A stretch of 64,000 nt of DNA, taken from positions 4,206,001-4,270,000 of the forward strand of contig NZ_CP074349.1 of the NCBI RefSeq assembly GCF_018343775.1. Reading direction: 5' to 3'. Origin of the DNA: Pseudomonas cichorii (GTDB lineage: Bacteria; Pseudomonadota; Gammaproteobacteria; Pseudomonadales; Pseudomonadaceae). The notes beneath the pieces were generated by a model. The model was not told the DNA's origin. It made no database searches and worked only from the letters and a program-made list of their open reading frames with translations. Below, piece after piece: positions 1-7,208 of the stretch (positions are counted from its first letter, which is position 1; each line of letters opens with the position of its first letter). Position numbers and translations under genes: made by a program.

Positions 1-212
1 GACTCGGCTTTAACACCTTTAACACTTTTAACAGTGCTGCCCAGGGCTTCCAGCTTATGCAGCTCGGCAATGACATCAGGGTCTTTTGCCAGACGAGAAC
101 CGGCTGCCGAGGCCGTTTTCTCTGGGCATCCAGCCTCAATAGCCGCATCTCGATTGGACGCACCTCTCCTCACGGCGTCGATGAACGCGCGCTTTCGAGG
201 TGTTAAAGCCAT
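1..212 (-). CDS. terminase small subunit, partial
   Basis: The gene starts at an ATG whose complement is at 210-212 and runs off the left edge of the window; about 70 residues are visible. The N-terminus (MALTPRKRAFIDAV, then GASNRDAAIEAGC and SRLAKDPDV) matches the helix-turn-helix DNA-binding part of the Terminase_2 small-subunit family, which recognises the packaging site and presents DNA to the large subunit. Its place just downstream of an HNH endonuclease gene is usual in HK97-like phages. The large subunit should follow to the left. The family call rests on the N-terminal third only. Confidence 0.75.
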   Translation of the reverse strand, partial: MALTPRKRAFIDAVRRGASNRDAAIEAGCPEKTASAAGSRLAKDPDVIAELHKLEALGSTVKSVKGVKAE

Positions 213-369
213 TTAACAAAAATCCTGTGGGGGAAAAAAATCTGTACGTGGGATCGAAGGCGGTCTAGCTAGATGAGAATTACTATATTTTAGCCTCCCC
301 CCACCCTTTGCAGCACGTCACCGGCGTGCCTGTCGGCCTCGGCCCGGACTCAACGCCGGTTTCCCGACG

Positions 370-708
370 TCAGCCAGCAAGGCCTGCTGCTTCCTCTGCC
401 TGCTTCACCGAGTCATGGCAGGGTTTGCACAGCGACTGCCAGTTGTCCTGACTCCAGAACAGATCCTGATCACCTCGATGCGGGATCTTGTGGTCAACCA
501 CGCTGGCAGCAACGGTCAGCCCTTGTCGCTCGCAATACACGCAGACCGGATGATCGAGAAGGTAGCGCTCACGCGCCTTTTGCCACTTGTAGCCATACCC
601 ACGCTGCGAGCTGGTCATGCCGCTTCGCCAACTGCCGGGCGTAACGACATTCACCCTTGAGGTGGATGACTCTTTGATCCTGGAACCGAGCGTCTTTAGC
701 CTGGGCAT
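370..708 (-). CDS. phage HNH endonuclease
   Basis: A 112-residue protein with the zinc-binding HNH fold: CVYC at about residues 55-58, then VVDHKIPHRGD with the catalytic histidine region, then NWQSLCKPCHD, in which CKPC supplies the second cysteine pair. HNH proteins of this size sit beside the terminase genes of many long-tailed phages and take part in DNA packaging, probably by helping nick or cleave DNA at the packaging site. It starts 3 nt from the end of the Rz1-like gene and lies upstream of the small terminase gene, in the same leftward late operon. The family is clear; the specific role is inferred from context. Confidence 0.88.
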   Translation of the reverse strand: MPRLKTLGSRIKESSTSRVNVVTPGSWRSGMTSSQRGYGYKWQKARERYLLDHPVCVYCERQGLTVAASVVDHKIPHRGDQDLFWSQDNWQSLCKPCHDSVKQAEEAAGLAG

Positions 709-710
709 CG

Positions 711-983
711 TTACCTCGACTGACTGCGCTTTATCTGAGCGTCCACTTGGTCAGCGCACGTGTCGAGCAGGTTGACCGCTCGATCCTTGAGCGCCCAAAG
801 ATCACCGTTCACAACAACGTCTTCATCGCTTTCGCTGATGCGCTCACAGGGCACAAGCTCAGGGGGCTCCAGCCTTACCGCTGTTGTCTTTACTGGCACT
901 GGCGGGCTTGCCGCGCAGGCCGTCAGGCAAAGGCTGATCAGCCCACTTACGAACAGCCGGACTCTTACGCTTGAGGTCTTCAA
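711..983 (-). CDS. Rz1-like outer-membrane spanin lipoprotein
   Basis: A 90-residue protein with a lipoprotein signal: basic start, hydrophobic stretch and lipobox LTAC with the lipidated cysteine at residue 23, followed by a proline-rich segment (AASPPVPVK). This is the pattern of o-spanins such as lambda Rz1, which join with the inner-membrane Rz to fuse the inner and outer membranes in the last step of lysis. Its first ~125 nt overlap the 3' end of the Rz-like gene in another reading frame, the overlapped architecture typical of spanin pairs. No catalytic role is expected. Confidence 0.82.
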   Translation of the reverse strand: MKTSSVRVRLFVSGLISLCLTACAASPPVPVKTTAVRLEPPELVPCERISESDEDVVVNGDLWALKDRAVNLLDTCADQVDAQIKRSQSR

Positions 984-1281
984 AGTCTTTCCTTGCCTTG
1001 AGGGCTTTCTGTTCGCTGGCCTTGAGCCGCCTGCTCAGATCTGCTTGATAGTCAGCATTGCGCTTGGCCTCGGCTCGCAGTGTTGTGATCGTGGCCTGGC
1101 TTTCAGCGTTGGCCGCCATGGCCTTCTGCGTGTTCTCAGTCTCGACCGCGAGACTGCCTTGCAGAGTGACGACCCGCACCTGCTGGACAGCTATCAACAA
1201 GGCCATGACGATCGTGATGATCACAGCAACAGCAATGATCCGCATGACCGTGCCCGCTTTTGCTACTGACTCAATGCTCAT
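859..1281 (-). CDS. Rz-like inner-membrane spanin
   Basis: A 140-residue protein with one N-terminal membrane segment (about residues 14-32, IIAVAVIITIVMALLIAV) followed by a long charged periplasmic region with coiled-coil character (repeated A/E/K/R/Q, about residues 45-115). This is the layout of i-spanins such as Rz. The ATG at 1281 was chosen because it overlaps the stop of the holin gene as ATGA; an in-frame extension upstream would run through the holin gene. With the embedded Rz1-like gene (711-983) it should form the complex that disrupts the outer membrane at lysis. Confidence 0.8.
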   Translation of the reverse strand: MSIESVAKAGTVMRIIAVAVIITIVMALLIAVQQVRVVTLQGSLAVETENTQKAMAANAESQATITTLRAEAKRNADYQADLSRRLKASEQKALKARKDFEDLKRKSPAVRKWADQPLPDGLRGKPASASKDNSGKAGAP

Positions 1282-1592
1282 ACCGAATCTGCCTTGCGAT
1301 TGATGATCCGGAGCATCAGCTCGCGGATAGCCGCTACACCCAGAAAGCCGATAGCACCACCAGCGGCCACGGAAAGACTTGCAGGCCATTCCAACCACTC
1401 AATGATGGTCGAGGCCACCAGGCTCAAGCAGCCACAGATCAGAGACTCAAGGATGATCCGCCAAGGCTTGGTTTCCCTGGCGTCGTACAGCACGCGCAAG
1501 AACGAGATGACTGCGGCCATGATTACGCCCTGCCATAACGGATCAGAGAGAGCCAGGTAGAAACGGGCCCAGGTGTCTGGTTTATCAGGCAT
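1278..1592 (-). CDS. phage holin, lambda class III-like
   Basis: About 104 residues starting MPDKPDTWARFYLALSDP, with three hydrophobic segments (about residues 23-40, 51-66 and 72-90) and a basic C-terminus. Size, topology and the WARFYLALSD-type N-terminus fit the Phage_holin_3 (lambda-type) family, which forms lesions in the inner membrane to time lysis. The ATG at 1592 gives the family's usual N-terminus; an upstream in-frame ATG would add 19 residues of different character. It is immediately followed by the Rz-like gene (ATGA overlap). No endolysin gene is visible between holin and Rz; it may lie elsewhere in the phage. Confidence 0.78.
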   Translation of the reverse strand: MPDKPDTWARFYLALSDPLWQGVIMAAVISFLRVLYDARETKPWRIILESLICGCLSLVASTIIEWLEWPASLSVAAGGAIGFLGVAAIRELMLRIINRKADSV

Positions 1593-1657
1593 ATGAGCAC
1601 CCGGCTTACGAGGATTGTTGAATAAAAGGGACCGATCGGAGTCGGCCAAAGGAGCAT

Positions 1658-2077
1658 TTAGGCGCGGCGATACAGCAGGCCGCCAGGGCGAAGCTCTTCA
1701 CGGAGAATCTTGCGAACCACATCAGCTACCGACTCGGCATCAGTTGCAACCTGATCTGCACTTGCGTGGCCCTGAGGGCCTATGCCGCAGACGATGTGGC
1801 GCCCATTGAGCAAAGCAGTTTTGACCGACCAACCCTGCACAAGCTCCGATTTGGAGCCCATGTCGCACTCAACCTCAGCGTCGCGGATCAAAGTTACACC
1901 GCCAACGACGATGAATAGTGATGGGGCAGGAGTCTGAGGCTCGGTCTTGGGAGACAGCGCTTTATCCAAATCCCCGATGCGTACAGGCCCCTGTGGGCCA
2001 CAGTGGAATTCAACAAAATCTTTGCCGAATTTAACCTTATATCCGGAGACGCCCGGCACGTAGACGCTGCTCTGCAT
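1658..2077 (-). CDS. phage protein of unknown function, possibly tail-associated
   Basis: A 139-residue protein. The start MQSSVYVPGVSGYKVKFGKD resembles the short VPGVSGYK-type segments seen near the C-terminus of phage tail-tip (J-like, DUF1983) proteins, which is only a weak hint. The rest has a beta-rich middle (APSLFIVVGGVTLIRDAEV) and an alanine/glutamate-rich end. There is no signal peptide. The ATG at 2077 follows a terminator hairpin (2100-2121), so the gene probably begins a unit leading into holin and spanins, or is read through under Q antitermination. Function is not known. Confidence 0.55.
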   Translation of the reverse strand: MQSSVYVPGVSGYKVKFGKDFVEFHCGPQGPVRIGDLDKALSPKTEPQTPAPSLFIVVGGVTLIRDAEVECDMGSKSELVQGWSVKTALLNGRHIVCGIGPQGHASADQVATDAESVADVVRKILREELRPGGLLYRRA

Positions 2078-2099
2078 TGTTGAACTCCAGATACGAAAA

Positions 2100-2121
2100 A
2101 GCCCCAGCAAATGCCAGGGCT
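2100..2121 (-). terminator. rho-independent terminator, leftward
   Basis: Read leftwards, a 10-bp stem with two G-U pairs closes a 2-nt loop and is followed directly by five T residues. It lies between the hypothetical genes at 2506-3057 and 1658-2077. If active it would need Q-dependent antitermination to be crossed for late expression. Confidence 0.7.
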
Positions 2122-2179
2122 CGAAATAAGGGTGCAGAGGGCCGGTGCTTACCCCGGCTTACTGGGCTGGATCGCTGGG

Positions 2180-2281
2180 TCACATACCCCAGCCTCTCAT
2201 CGCGTAGTCGATCAGGGAGCGCACGGCTTTGATCAACGCCACTACCGACTTAGCGCATCTGCCTGCGCACGTCATCTGCAT
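2180..2281 (-). CDS. possible 33-residue small protein
   Basis: An ATG-initiated frame of 33 codons ending in TGA fills most of the otherwise empty stretch between two terminator-like hairpins (2100-2121 and 2290-2312). The product is basic, with a short amphipathic helix (KSVVALIKAVRSLIDYAM) and two N-terminal cysteines. No good ribosome-binding site is visible, because the start follows directly on the T-run of the upstream hairpin. It could equally be part of an untranslated RNA. Recorded as a small candidate gene only. Confidence 0.25.
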   Translation of the reverse strand: MQMTCAGRCAKSVVALIKAVRSLIDYAMRGWGM

Positions 2282-2289
2282 AAAACAAA

Positions 2290-2312
2290 AAACCCAGCAC
2301 TTGGCTGGGTTT
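2290..2312. terminator. hairpin terminator
   Basis: A perfect 9-bp stem (AAACCCAGC / GCTGGGTTT) with a 5-nt loop. The flanking A-run on the plus strand gives a T-run on the leftward transcript, so it should stop leftward transcription before the small ORF at 2180-2281. The same GCCCAG/CTGGGC theme recurs at 3114-3139. Confidence 0.7.
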
Positions 2313-2505
2313 GATCCCGCGCCGCCTTTGCAGAGGTTGATCGGTACGGGCTTGAATTATTAACCAATCACGAGGGCGGTCGCCACAGAGTGATTACAGC
2401 CGCTACCAGTGGCTCCAGGTTCAAACCGGATTGCCCACCACAGGGAGCCACCTTCCAGAAACAAAAAGCCCAGCTCGGTGGCTGAGCTCTTCGTCAGGGA
2501 TTGTG

Positions 2506-3057
2506 CTAGGAGCTCAAATCATCCATATCGGACTCAACGAGTTCCAGTTGTCCCGCACTCTTGTATCCGAATTTTAGAACGCCAATTTGTGCATCGCGAA
2601 GCCCTAGGAGCAAGAGCGACAAAGAACTCTTCTCCACACCAACGTGAAATCGAAGCGCATCGAGTTTTCGCCGCTGCTCTGGCTGGTTGAAGAACTGCGC
2701 CAGATCGTGGGCACAGCGTTCGTCGGCGGCCTTAAAATACCAGCATGACTCGCCCTCTACATCCACATACCATCCCAACGGGGTTTCTTCGGCTTCGTAC
2801 CGCTTGAGGAAATGTACGTGGAAATATCCAGCTTGGTCTTCATCCTGTGCGCGCGCCAGCACAACCACCGGCACCGTCCCTCTAGCAACGGCAGAAAGTT
2901 TTTCCTGAAGCCTCAACCGGATTTCTTCGGTCTGCTCGGCCGTAAGAGAGCCACAAAGGGGGAGACCTTTTGTTACCCCCTCCAGTTCGCCCCCTTCAAG
3001 CATCCATGTTAGAGCTTCAAACAGCGTCTGAACTTCATCAGCAATTCCGTGATTCAT
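2506..3057 (-). CDS. hypothetical phage protein
   Basis: A 183-residue soluble, acidic protein starting MNHGIADEVQTLFEALTWM. I recognise no family. Visible features are a helical N-terminal half, a central beta-rich stretch (GTVPVVVLARAQDEDQAGYF, then WYVDVEGESCWYF) and a C-terminus rich in leucine and acidic residues. It is bounded by hairpin terminators on both sides (3114-3139 upstream, 2290-2312 downstream), so it seems to be its own transcription unit between the early genes ending with the Q-like gene and the late lysis genes. That position is common for accessory (moron-like) genes, but no function can be read from the sequence. Confidence 0.6.
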   Translation of the reverse strand: MNHGIADEVQTLFEALTWMLEGGELEGVTKGLPLCGSLTAEQTEEIRLRLQEKLSAVARGTVPVVVLARAQDEDQAGYFHVHFLKRYEAEETPLGWYVDVEGESCWYFKAADERCAHDLAQFFNQPEQRRKLDALRFHVGVEKSSLSLLLLGLRDAQIGVLKFGYKSAGQLELVESDMDDLSS

Positions 3058-3113
3058 CTATAGGCACTCGATCCATTGAGCCTAAAGAATGATTTGTCAC
3101 AAACCAAAATGCA

Positions 3114-3139
3114 AAACCCCAGCGCGATGGCTGGGGTTT
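3114..3139. terminator. hairpin terminator after Q-like gene
   Basis: A perfect 10-bp stem (AAACCCCAGC / GCTGGGGTTT) with a 6-nt loop, lying 75 nt past the stop of the Q-like gene. On the leftward transcript the hairpin is followed by TTTTGC. It probably marks the end of the early leftward operon and is a candidate target for antitermination. Confidence 0.75.
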
Positions 3140-3214
3140 CTGTCTGGGTGTCGCGCTGAATGCGTTGAACACCGTGCCATGAAAACAGGTGTTTATCCGG
3201 CCTGAAAGAACTTT

Positions 3215-3601
3215 TTACGCTGCCGCGCAAATATCTCCCAAAGCACCATCAACCCATGACACTCCCTGGCGAATCACCTCTCGGGCAGATCGCTCCGACA
3301 TTTTGTGAGCCTCACCAATCCGGACCATCGTCCACTTAGCCCCGAAGTACCACCAGACGAAATCCCCCATCTGCTGATTGCGCTTGATCAGCCTCGCGAT
3401 AACTGCATCCACCAGCATTGCCCTCTCATCGGTAATCACATAAGTCATGGCGCTCGACTCAGGGCAGCACTGGTTTATCAGCGCCGAAAGTGGTGAGACG
3501 TAGCGCGGCACACCCATGCCAGACATCCGCCAGGAGCCCCATTGCTCCAACAGGTATTCGGTATCACCCAACGGCTTGTCTGTGTACGTTCGCTTTTTCA
3601 T
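3215..3601 (-). CDS. phage antitermination protein Q-like
   Basis: A 128-residue protein with the features of the Phage_antitermQ family: an N-terminal LEQWGSWRMSGMGVPRYVSPL segment, then a predicted helical core and the C-terminal KMSERSAREVIRQGVSWVDGAL, which looks like a helix-turn-helix. Proteins of this family load on RNA polymerase at the late promoter and let it pass terminators, turning on lysis and structural genes. Location fits: it is the last gene of the leftward early operon and is followed by terminators and then the lysis genes. Its ATG overlaps the stop of the gene at 3598-3882 (ATGA). Confidence 0.75.
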   Translation of the reverse strand: MKKRTYTDKPLGDTEYLLEQWGSWRMSGMGVPRYVSPLSALINQCCPESSAMTYVITDERAMLVDAVIARLIKRNQQMGDFVWWYFGAKWTMVRIGEAHKMSERSAREVIRQGVSWVDGALGDICAAA

Positions 3602-3882
3602 GCCGCTTTCCTCGGGCCTGGTTTATTCATGCCGAAGAGCTCTTTCAGCAGTTTGGTGGCTATGGTGCTCTTGGCGTTGCCCTCGGTTATCCATGCCTTG
3701 GCGAACGCTTCAAAACCTACATTCGCTCGGGATTCGTGCCAGTCGGCGACGATATCCATCAAGGCGGCTGAAGCCATGCGGCCGTTGTTGACCTCAAGCA
3801 ATTGCCGGTTACCGATCTTGAGGAATTTGCACTCAATCGCAGTCAGACTTTTGCGCGGCAGTGCCGCCGTGACGTTACTCAT
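3598..3882 (-). CDS. hypothetical phage protein
   Basis: A 94-residue basic protein starting MSNVTAALPRKSLTAIECKF. The ATG at 3882 lies 8 nt inside the end of the recombinase gene; in-frame codons further upstream overlap that gene heavily and do not look coding. The stop overlaps the start of the Q-like gene. The middle (NNGRMASAALMDIVADWHES) and the C-terminus (TIATKLLKELFGM) look helical. No family recognised; the tight coupling suggests co-translation with the recombinase and the Q-like protein. Confidence 0.6.
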   Translation of the reverse strand: MSNVTAALPRKSLTAIECKFLKIGNRQLLEVNNGRMASAALMDIVADWHESRANVGFEAFAKAWITEGNAKSTIATKLLKELFGMNKPGPRKAA

Positions 3883-5215
3883 GGGATTCTCCTGGCTGGG
3901 AATTCTGGTTTGGCATCCTCCCTTGGGATGGATGCGAAAAATGGCTGGAAGCTTTGATTTCAGAGGGCTGCACGGCATCAGCGCCGATTTCCTGTCTCGC
4001 ATATGTCCCACCGTGCAGATTCTGGAATCCGTGCAGGTCAAGGTGCTCATGCCAGCGCTGCAAGGCCTGACGTTTGAGGCCTTCGGCAGTGGTGTGGATG
4101 TAGGTCGCGTCCAAGTCCTTCATGGCGTGGTTCAACAGCATCTCGCCCACCATGTAATCGACGCCCAGATCAGCCCAGGCCGTGCGGGCCACCTTGCGCA
4201 GATCATGGCTCGACCACTCACCACGCCCCAGCGAACGGAACAAGGTGCTGGCCTGTGTGGCGCTCACGGCAACCCCGGCGCGGCCAGGGAAAACGTATGG
4301 CCCGGTGTAGCCGGTCGCCCGCTGCAAAGTCCGGTACCGCTCGATCAACGCTTGCACCTGCCCAGTGATAGGCAGGATGTGCTCGGCCTTGGTCTTGGTA
4401 TCCGGCGCAGGAATGAACCACTGTCGTGTGCCCAGGTTGATGTTTTTCCAGCGGGCCAGCCGTGTCTCGCCCAGCCGTGTCCCGTGGCAGAGCATCATCA
4501 GGGCCAGCATGCATTCCAGCGGAGCGCGGTCGAAGCGCTCGTCCAAGTCCACCAGCAAGCCTGGAAGGTCATCGCCGCGCAACCGCGCTGACTTGGGCCT
4601 GATCCGGGTCTGCACAAAGTCGGTGTACTTGAGGCTGGCCATAGGGTTGACGCTCAACAGCGCCAGCCGGGAGGCCTGGCGGAAGGCGACGGCGAGCACG
4701 CCATAGACCGACCGCACGAATGACAGCGCGTATTGCTCCTGCAGGGGCCACATCAGCAACCGATCCAGAGTTTCACGATTGAGCTGGGTCAGCGCCACCG
4801 CTTGCAGTCGGGGCACCAAGTGGCAGCGCAGGGCCGATTGCGCACTGGCCTTGCGTTTCTCGGACAACCCACGATCCCGGCTCATGCGCTCGGTGTACCA
4901 GGTCAACACGTCCCCTACGCTTTTCCAGGCCGTTGTCGTTGAAGGGGCATCCGGGTCGGCAGATCGGCGCGCGAGGATGGCAGGCAGCGTGGCCTGCATC
5001 AGCTTGGCATTGATGCCAGGGTAATTGCCGGCCTTGCCCCACTTGCCACGGACAACGACATGCCACGCCCCTTTGCGCCGATCTGCCGTGGAGTAGCGGA
5101 AATGCAGCTCTGGATGGCGTGCATCGCGCAGTGCCCGCACATGCAGGCGCTCGGCGTGCCGGCGGATCTCGGCATCGCTCATGATGACGGTCAGGGTCTT
5201 CACCAGGTCGCTCAT
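3875..5215 (-). CDS. tyrosine recombinase inside the early operon
   Basis: A 446-residue site-specific recombinase. The N-terminal ~90 residues look like an arm-type DNA-binding domain (RYSTADRRKGAWHVVVRGKW), followed by a core-binding helical domain and the catalytic domain. Visible active-site residues are the first arginine in CHGTRLGETRLARW, HDLRK with the H-x-x-R pair, the histidine in LLNHAM and the nucleophile tyrosine in DATYIH. It is a second tyrosine recombinase in this prophage, besides the integrase at 16499-17689, and sits between replication genes and Q rather than beside an attachment site. It may act on concatemers, on another site, or in control of an inversion; which is not visible. 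The ATG at 5215 overlaps the stop of the mini-ORF before it. Confidence 0.85.
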   Translation of the reverse strand: MSDLVKTLTVIMSDAEIRRHAERLHVRALRDARHPELHFRYSTADRRKGAWHVVVRGKWGKAGNYPGINAKLMQATLPAILARRSADPDAPSTTTAWKSVGDVLTWYTERMSRDRGLSEKRKASAQSALRCHLVPRLQAVALTQLNRETLDRLLMWPLQEQYALSFVRSVYGVLAVAFRQASRLALLSVNPMASLKYTDFVQTRIRPKSARLRGDDLPGLLVDLDERFDRAPLECMLALMMLCHGTRLGETRLARWKNINLGTRQWFIPAPDTKTKAEHILPITGQVQALIERYRTLQRATGYTGPYVFPGRAGVAVSATQASTLFRSLGRGEWSSHDLRKVARTAWADLGVDYMVGEMLLNHAMKDLDATYIHTTAEGLKRQALQRWHEHLDLHGFQNLHGGTYARQEIGADAVQPSEIKASSHFSHPSQGRMPNQNSQPGESHE

Positions 5216-5283
5216 GCTGCTGGCCCCCCCTTCCCATACTGGCGATGTGCAGCCCGAATTTGCTTTGCCTTCACATCAGTCAT
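5212..5283 (-). CDS. possible 23-residue coupled mini-protein
   Basis: A 23-codon frame (MTDVKAKQIRAAHRQYGKG and so on) bridges the gap between the gene at 5276-6079, which it overlaps by 8 nt, and the recombinase, with which it shares an ATGA overlap. A GGGAGCGGG ribosome-binding-like stretch lies a few bases before its ATG. In an operon where nearly every junction overlaps, this frame restores translational coupling across the only gap. It may be a real basic micro-protein or only a coupling leader. Confidence 0.35.
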   Translation of the reverse strand: MTDVKAKQIRAAHRQYGKGGPAA

Positions 5284-6079
5284 CGGACCCGCTCCCATCG
5301 GTCAATTCTTTTACTTTGACGCTATGCGCAAGCTTCAGCCCACTGAGATGGCGGCGCTCTGCACGAAGCTCGCGCAAGCGTTTGGCTTGTGCATCACGAC
5401 GGCTTTTCTGCAGGTCTGACCTGAGCTTCTGCCAGCGGACACGGTTGGCTTCGGTGGGCTGCACGACAGTGCCGGTCAGAAGCCCAGCAATGGCTTGGCC
5501 GTCTTGGCAGATTGGCGCTATGCGAAGGTCAGCCAGGTACTGCTGGCCCGCTTCTTGGGTGATCAACTTCGAGCGGACGGCTGATTCAATAGCGGCTATC
5601 CGGCGACCAGCATCGAACCCAAGGGACACGCTCCAACTCACAGGGCGGGCTTCGGCGCGGGCCTGGGCAACTAAGCGCTCGTAGGCACTCAGGAACGCCA
5701 TGCGCGCACCCACCTTGTCCCGGCCAGCCAGAATCGGCTGCGCGGCGGTCATGGCCTGACGGATCTCGGCGGTCATCACCACGGTGTCGCTCTCATCGCC
5801 AGCGGCCAGCGCGATTGACCACGCCTCATCCTTGCCCGGACGGCCATCTGCGGCGTGGACGCGCTGCATGATTGCTCCGGTTGTCAGCTTGCCTGTCAAC
5901 TCCAGGCGACAGGATTTCAGGGCAGTAGCCACGACATTGGCCGGGAAGCCAGACAGGTCATCAGCCATCAGCTCAGCGGCGTCAGCACTCAGGGTGTGGC
6001 CCAGTGATTCGGCAGTCGCGCAGATTGCCAAGGCCAGTCGGGCGACCTGCTCAGGGCCCATACGGTCAGAGGAATTCAT
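5276..6079 (-). CDS. phage protein in the position of a replication-associated (P-like) gene
   Basis: A 267-residue protein of unknown family. The N-terminal ~80 residues form a helical domain (GPEQVARLALAICATAESL, later ALKSCRLELTGKLTTGAIM) of the kind seen in phage replication accessory proteins that recruit helicase. The C-terminal ~70 residues are highly basic and helical (RWQKLRSDLQKSRRDAQAKR), suggesting nucleic-acid binding. It overlaps the end of the O-like gene by 14 nt, as lambda P follows O. The helicase-loader idea rests on position alone. Confidence 0.5.
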   Translation of the reverse strand: MNSSDRMGPEQVARLALAICATAESLGHTLSADAAELMADDLSGFPANVVATALKSCRLELTGKLTTGAIMQRVHAADGRPGKDEAWSIALAAGDESDTVVMTAEIRQAMTAAQPILAGRDKVGARMAFLSAYERLVAQARAEARPVSWSVSLGFDAGRRIAAIESAVRSKLITQEAGQQYLADLRIAPICQDGQAIAGLLTGTVVQPTEANRVRWQKLRSDLQKSRRDAQAKRLRELRAERRHLSGLKLAHSVKVKELTDGSGSDD

Positions 6080-6974
6080 TAGCCTGCCCCCCTGCCCGTT
6101 GCCGGATGCGGTCAGCCGCTTCCTGTCCTGCGCTCAGGTTTGCCTGCTTGCGCTCCATCTGCTGGGCGGTTGTTGTGGTCATCTGGCGGTTGGTAGCCCA
6201 TTGCGTGTGATAAGCCTCAGCCTTGGCCAGCAGGTCGCCAATGCCATGGCAGCCACGGATCAGGCCCGAGTCGTTGATTCCCACGAAGTACGCAGCGACG
6301 TGATGGGCTACGTCGATCCCCAAGCGGTCGATCAGTTGGCCAAGCTGTCCGCCAACCTTCGCGTTCCAGACCGGCCACGCTTGGTACCGCTTGCGGTAGG
6401 CCATTGCGTAGTTCGCCCAGGCCTTGAAGGTTTTGCAGGACCGATCCTTGGGGCCGGGCATATCCGATGGGATTTCACAGCGCGGTTGCTGAGAAGCGAA
6501 TTGCACCACCTGCCCCGCCGCGACCGTGGCGCAAGCCTGGGTCGCAATAGGTTCAATGACTGGTTCATTGACTGATTCAGAAGAGTGACTGGTTCTGGGT
6601 GCAGCTCCTGCACTACCCCCTAGTGAATCTCCTGCACTAGGGGGTGAATCTGCTGCACTACCCTGGTGAATATCCTTCACTACCCCTGGTGCAGGAGGTG
6701 CACCACCATCCAGGGTCAAGTAATAGACGTTGGACGAGTTTCCTTTTGGTCCGCCCTTACGGATTTCTTTGCGAAGCAGGCCTGAAGCACAAAGAGATGC
6801 GATGTGACTCATTACGGAGCGCTTACTGATTTCACACTGGTCAGCGATGTGCTGATAAGACGGCCAGCACTCCCCCATATCATTGGCGTTGTCGGCCAGC
6901 TTGATCAGCACCAGCTTGCGCAATGGATTGCCAACCTTGGTTTCCAGGGCCTTGACCATCAAATTCATGCTCAC
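6066..6974 (-). CDS. phage helix-turn-helix replication protein (O-like)
   Basis: A 302-residue protein whose first ~95 residues form a winged-helix domain: LVLIKLADNANDMGECWPSY, then QHIADQCEISKRSVMSHIASL as the helix-turn-helix and a wing up to SSNVYYLTL. Phage proteins with this N-terminus, a low-complexity linker (residues 95-150, rich in P, S, A and G) and a basic C-terminal domain act as origin-binding initiators or related regulators. The start is a GTG giving MSMNLMVKA, which fits the usual N-terminus of such proteins; an ATG at 6968 is the alternative. The repeated CTGCACTA motifs at 6606-6661 lie in its linker region and could act as iteron-like origin repeats, which is inference. 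Confidence 0.72.
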   Translation of the reverse strand: MSMNLMVKALETKVGNPLRKLVLIKLADNANDMGECWPSYQHIADQCEISKRSVMSHIASLCASGLLRKEIRKGGPKGNSSNVYYLTLDGGAPPAPGVVKDIHQGSAADSPPSAGDSLGGSAGAAPRTSHSSESVNEPVIEPIATQACATVAAGQVVQFASQQPRCEIPSDMPGPKDRSCKTFKAWANYAMAYRKRYQAWPVWNAKVGGQLGQLIDRLGIDVAHHVAAYFVGINDSGLIRGCHGIGDLLAKAEAYHTQWATNRQMTTTTAQQMERKQANLSAGQEAADRIRQRAGGQANEFL

Positions 6975-6977
6975 AGG

Positions 6978-7208
6978 TCAAATCTCCAACTCATTGCATA
7001 CACACCAGACGAAGTCGTCATAGGGTTCAAGCATGGTCACACCCCTGTCTTCCAGCGCCAGCCGACCAGTCTTGGCGAGCGAGTAAATCTCCCAACGCTC
7101 GCGCTCCGGCAGATGTCGGAAGTTGGCATAGCTTGGCCAGGGTCCGGCCACGATTGAGGCTCCAGCGGGCTGCTGGGGCGTATGGGGGGGGGTAGACGGT
7201 CTGCTCAT
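6978..7208 (-). CDS. hypothetical phage protein
   Basis: A 76-residue protein, MSRPSTPPHTPQQPAGAS at the start and a structured C-terminal part (LPERERWEIYSLAKTGRL, FVWCVCNELEI). The ATG at 7208 overlaps the stop of the preceding gene (ATGA) and the gene ends 4 nt before the O-like gene. A proline-rich leader and a compact helical end are all that can be seen. No family recognised. Confidence 0.5.
   Translation of the reverse strand: MSRPSTPPHTPQQPAGASIVAGPWPSYANFRHLPERERWEIYSLAKTGRLALEDRGVTMLEPYDDFVWCVCNELEI

Noticed and set aside
3542..4591. 349-codon plus-strand frame
   Set aside because: It lies opposite the Q-like gene, the small gene at 3598-3882 and the recombinase, all tightly coupled in the operon.
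6600..6680. CRISPR-like or satellite repeat (CTGCACTA words)
   Set aside because: The repeats are short, irregular and inside the linker of the O-like gene; at most they are candidate replication-origin iterons.
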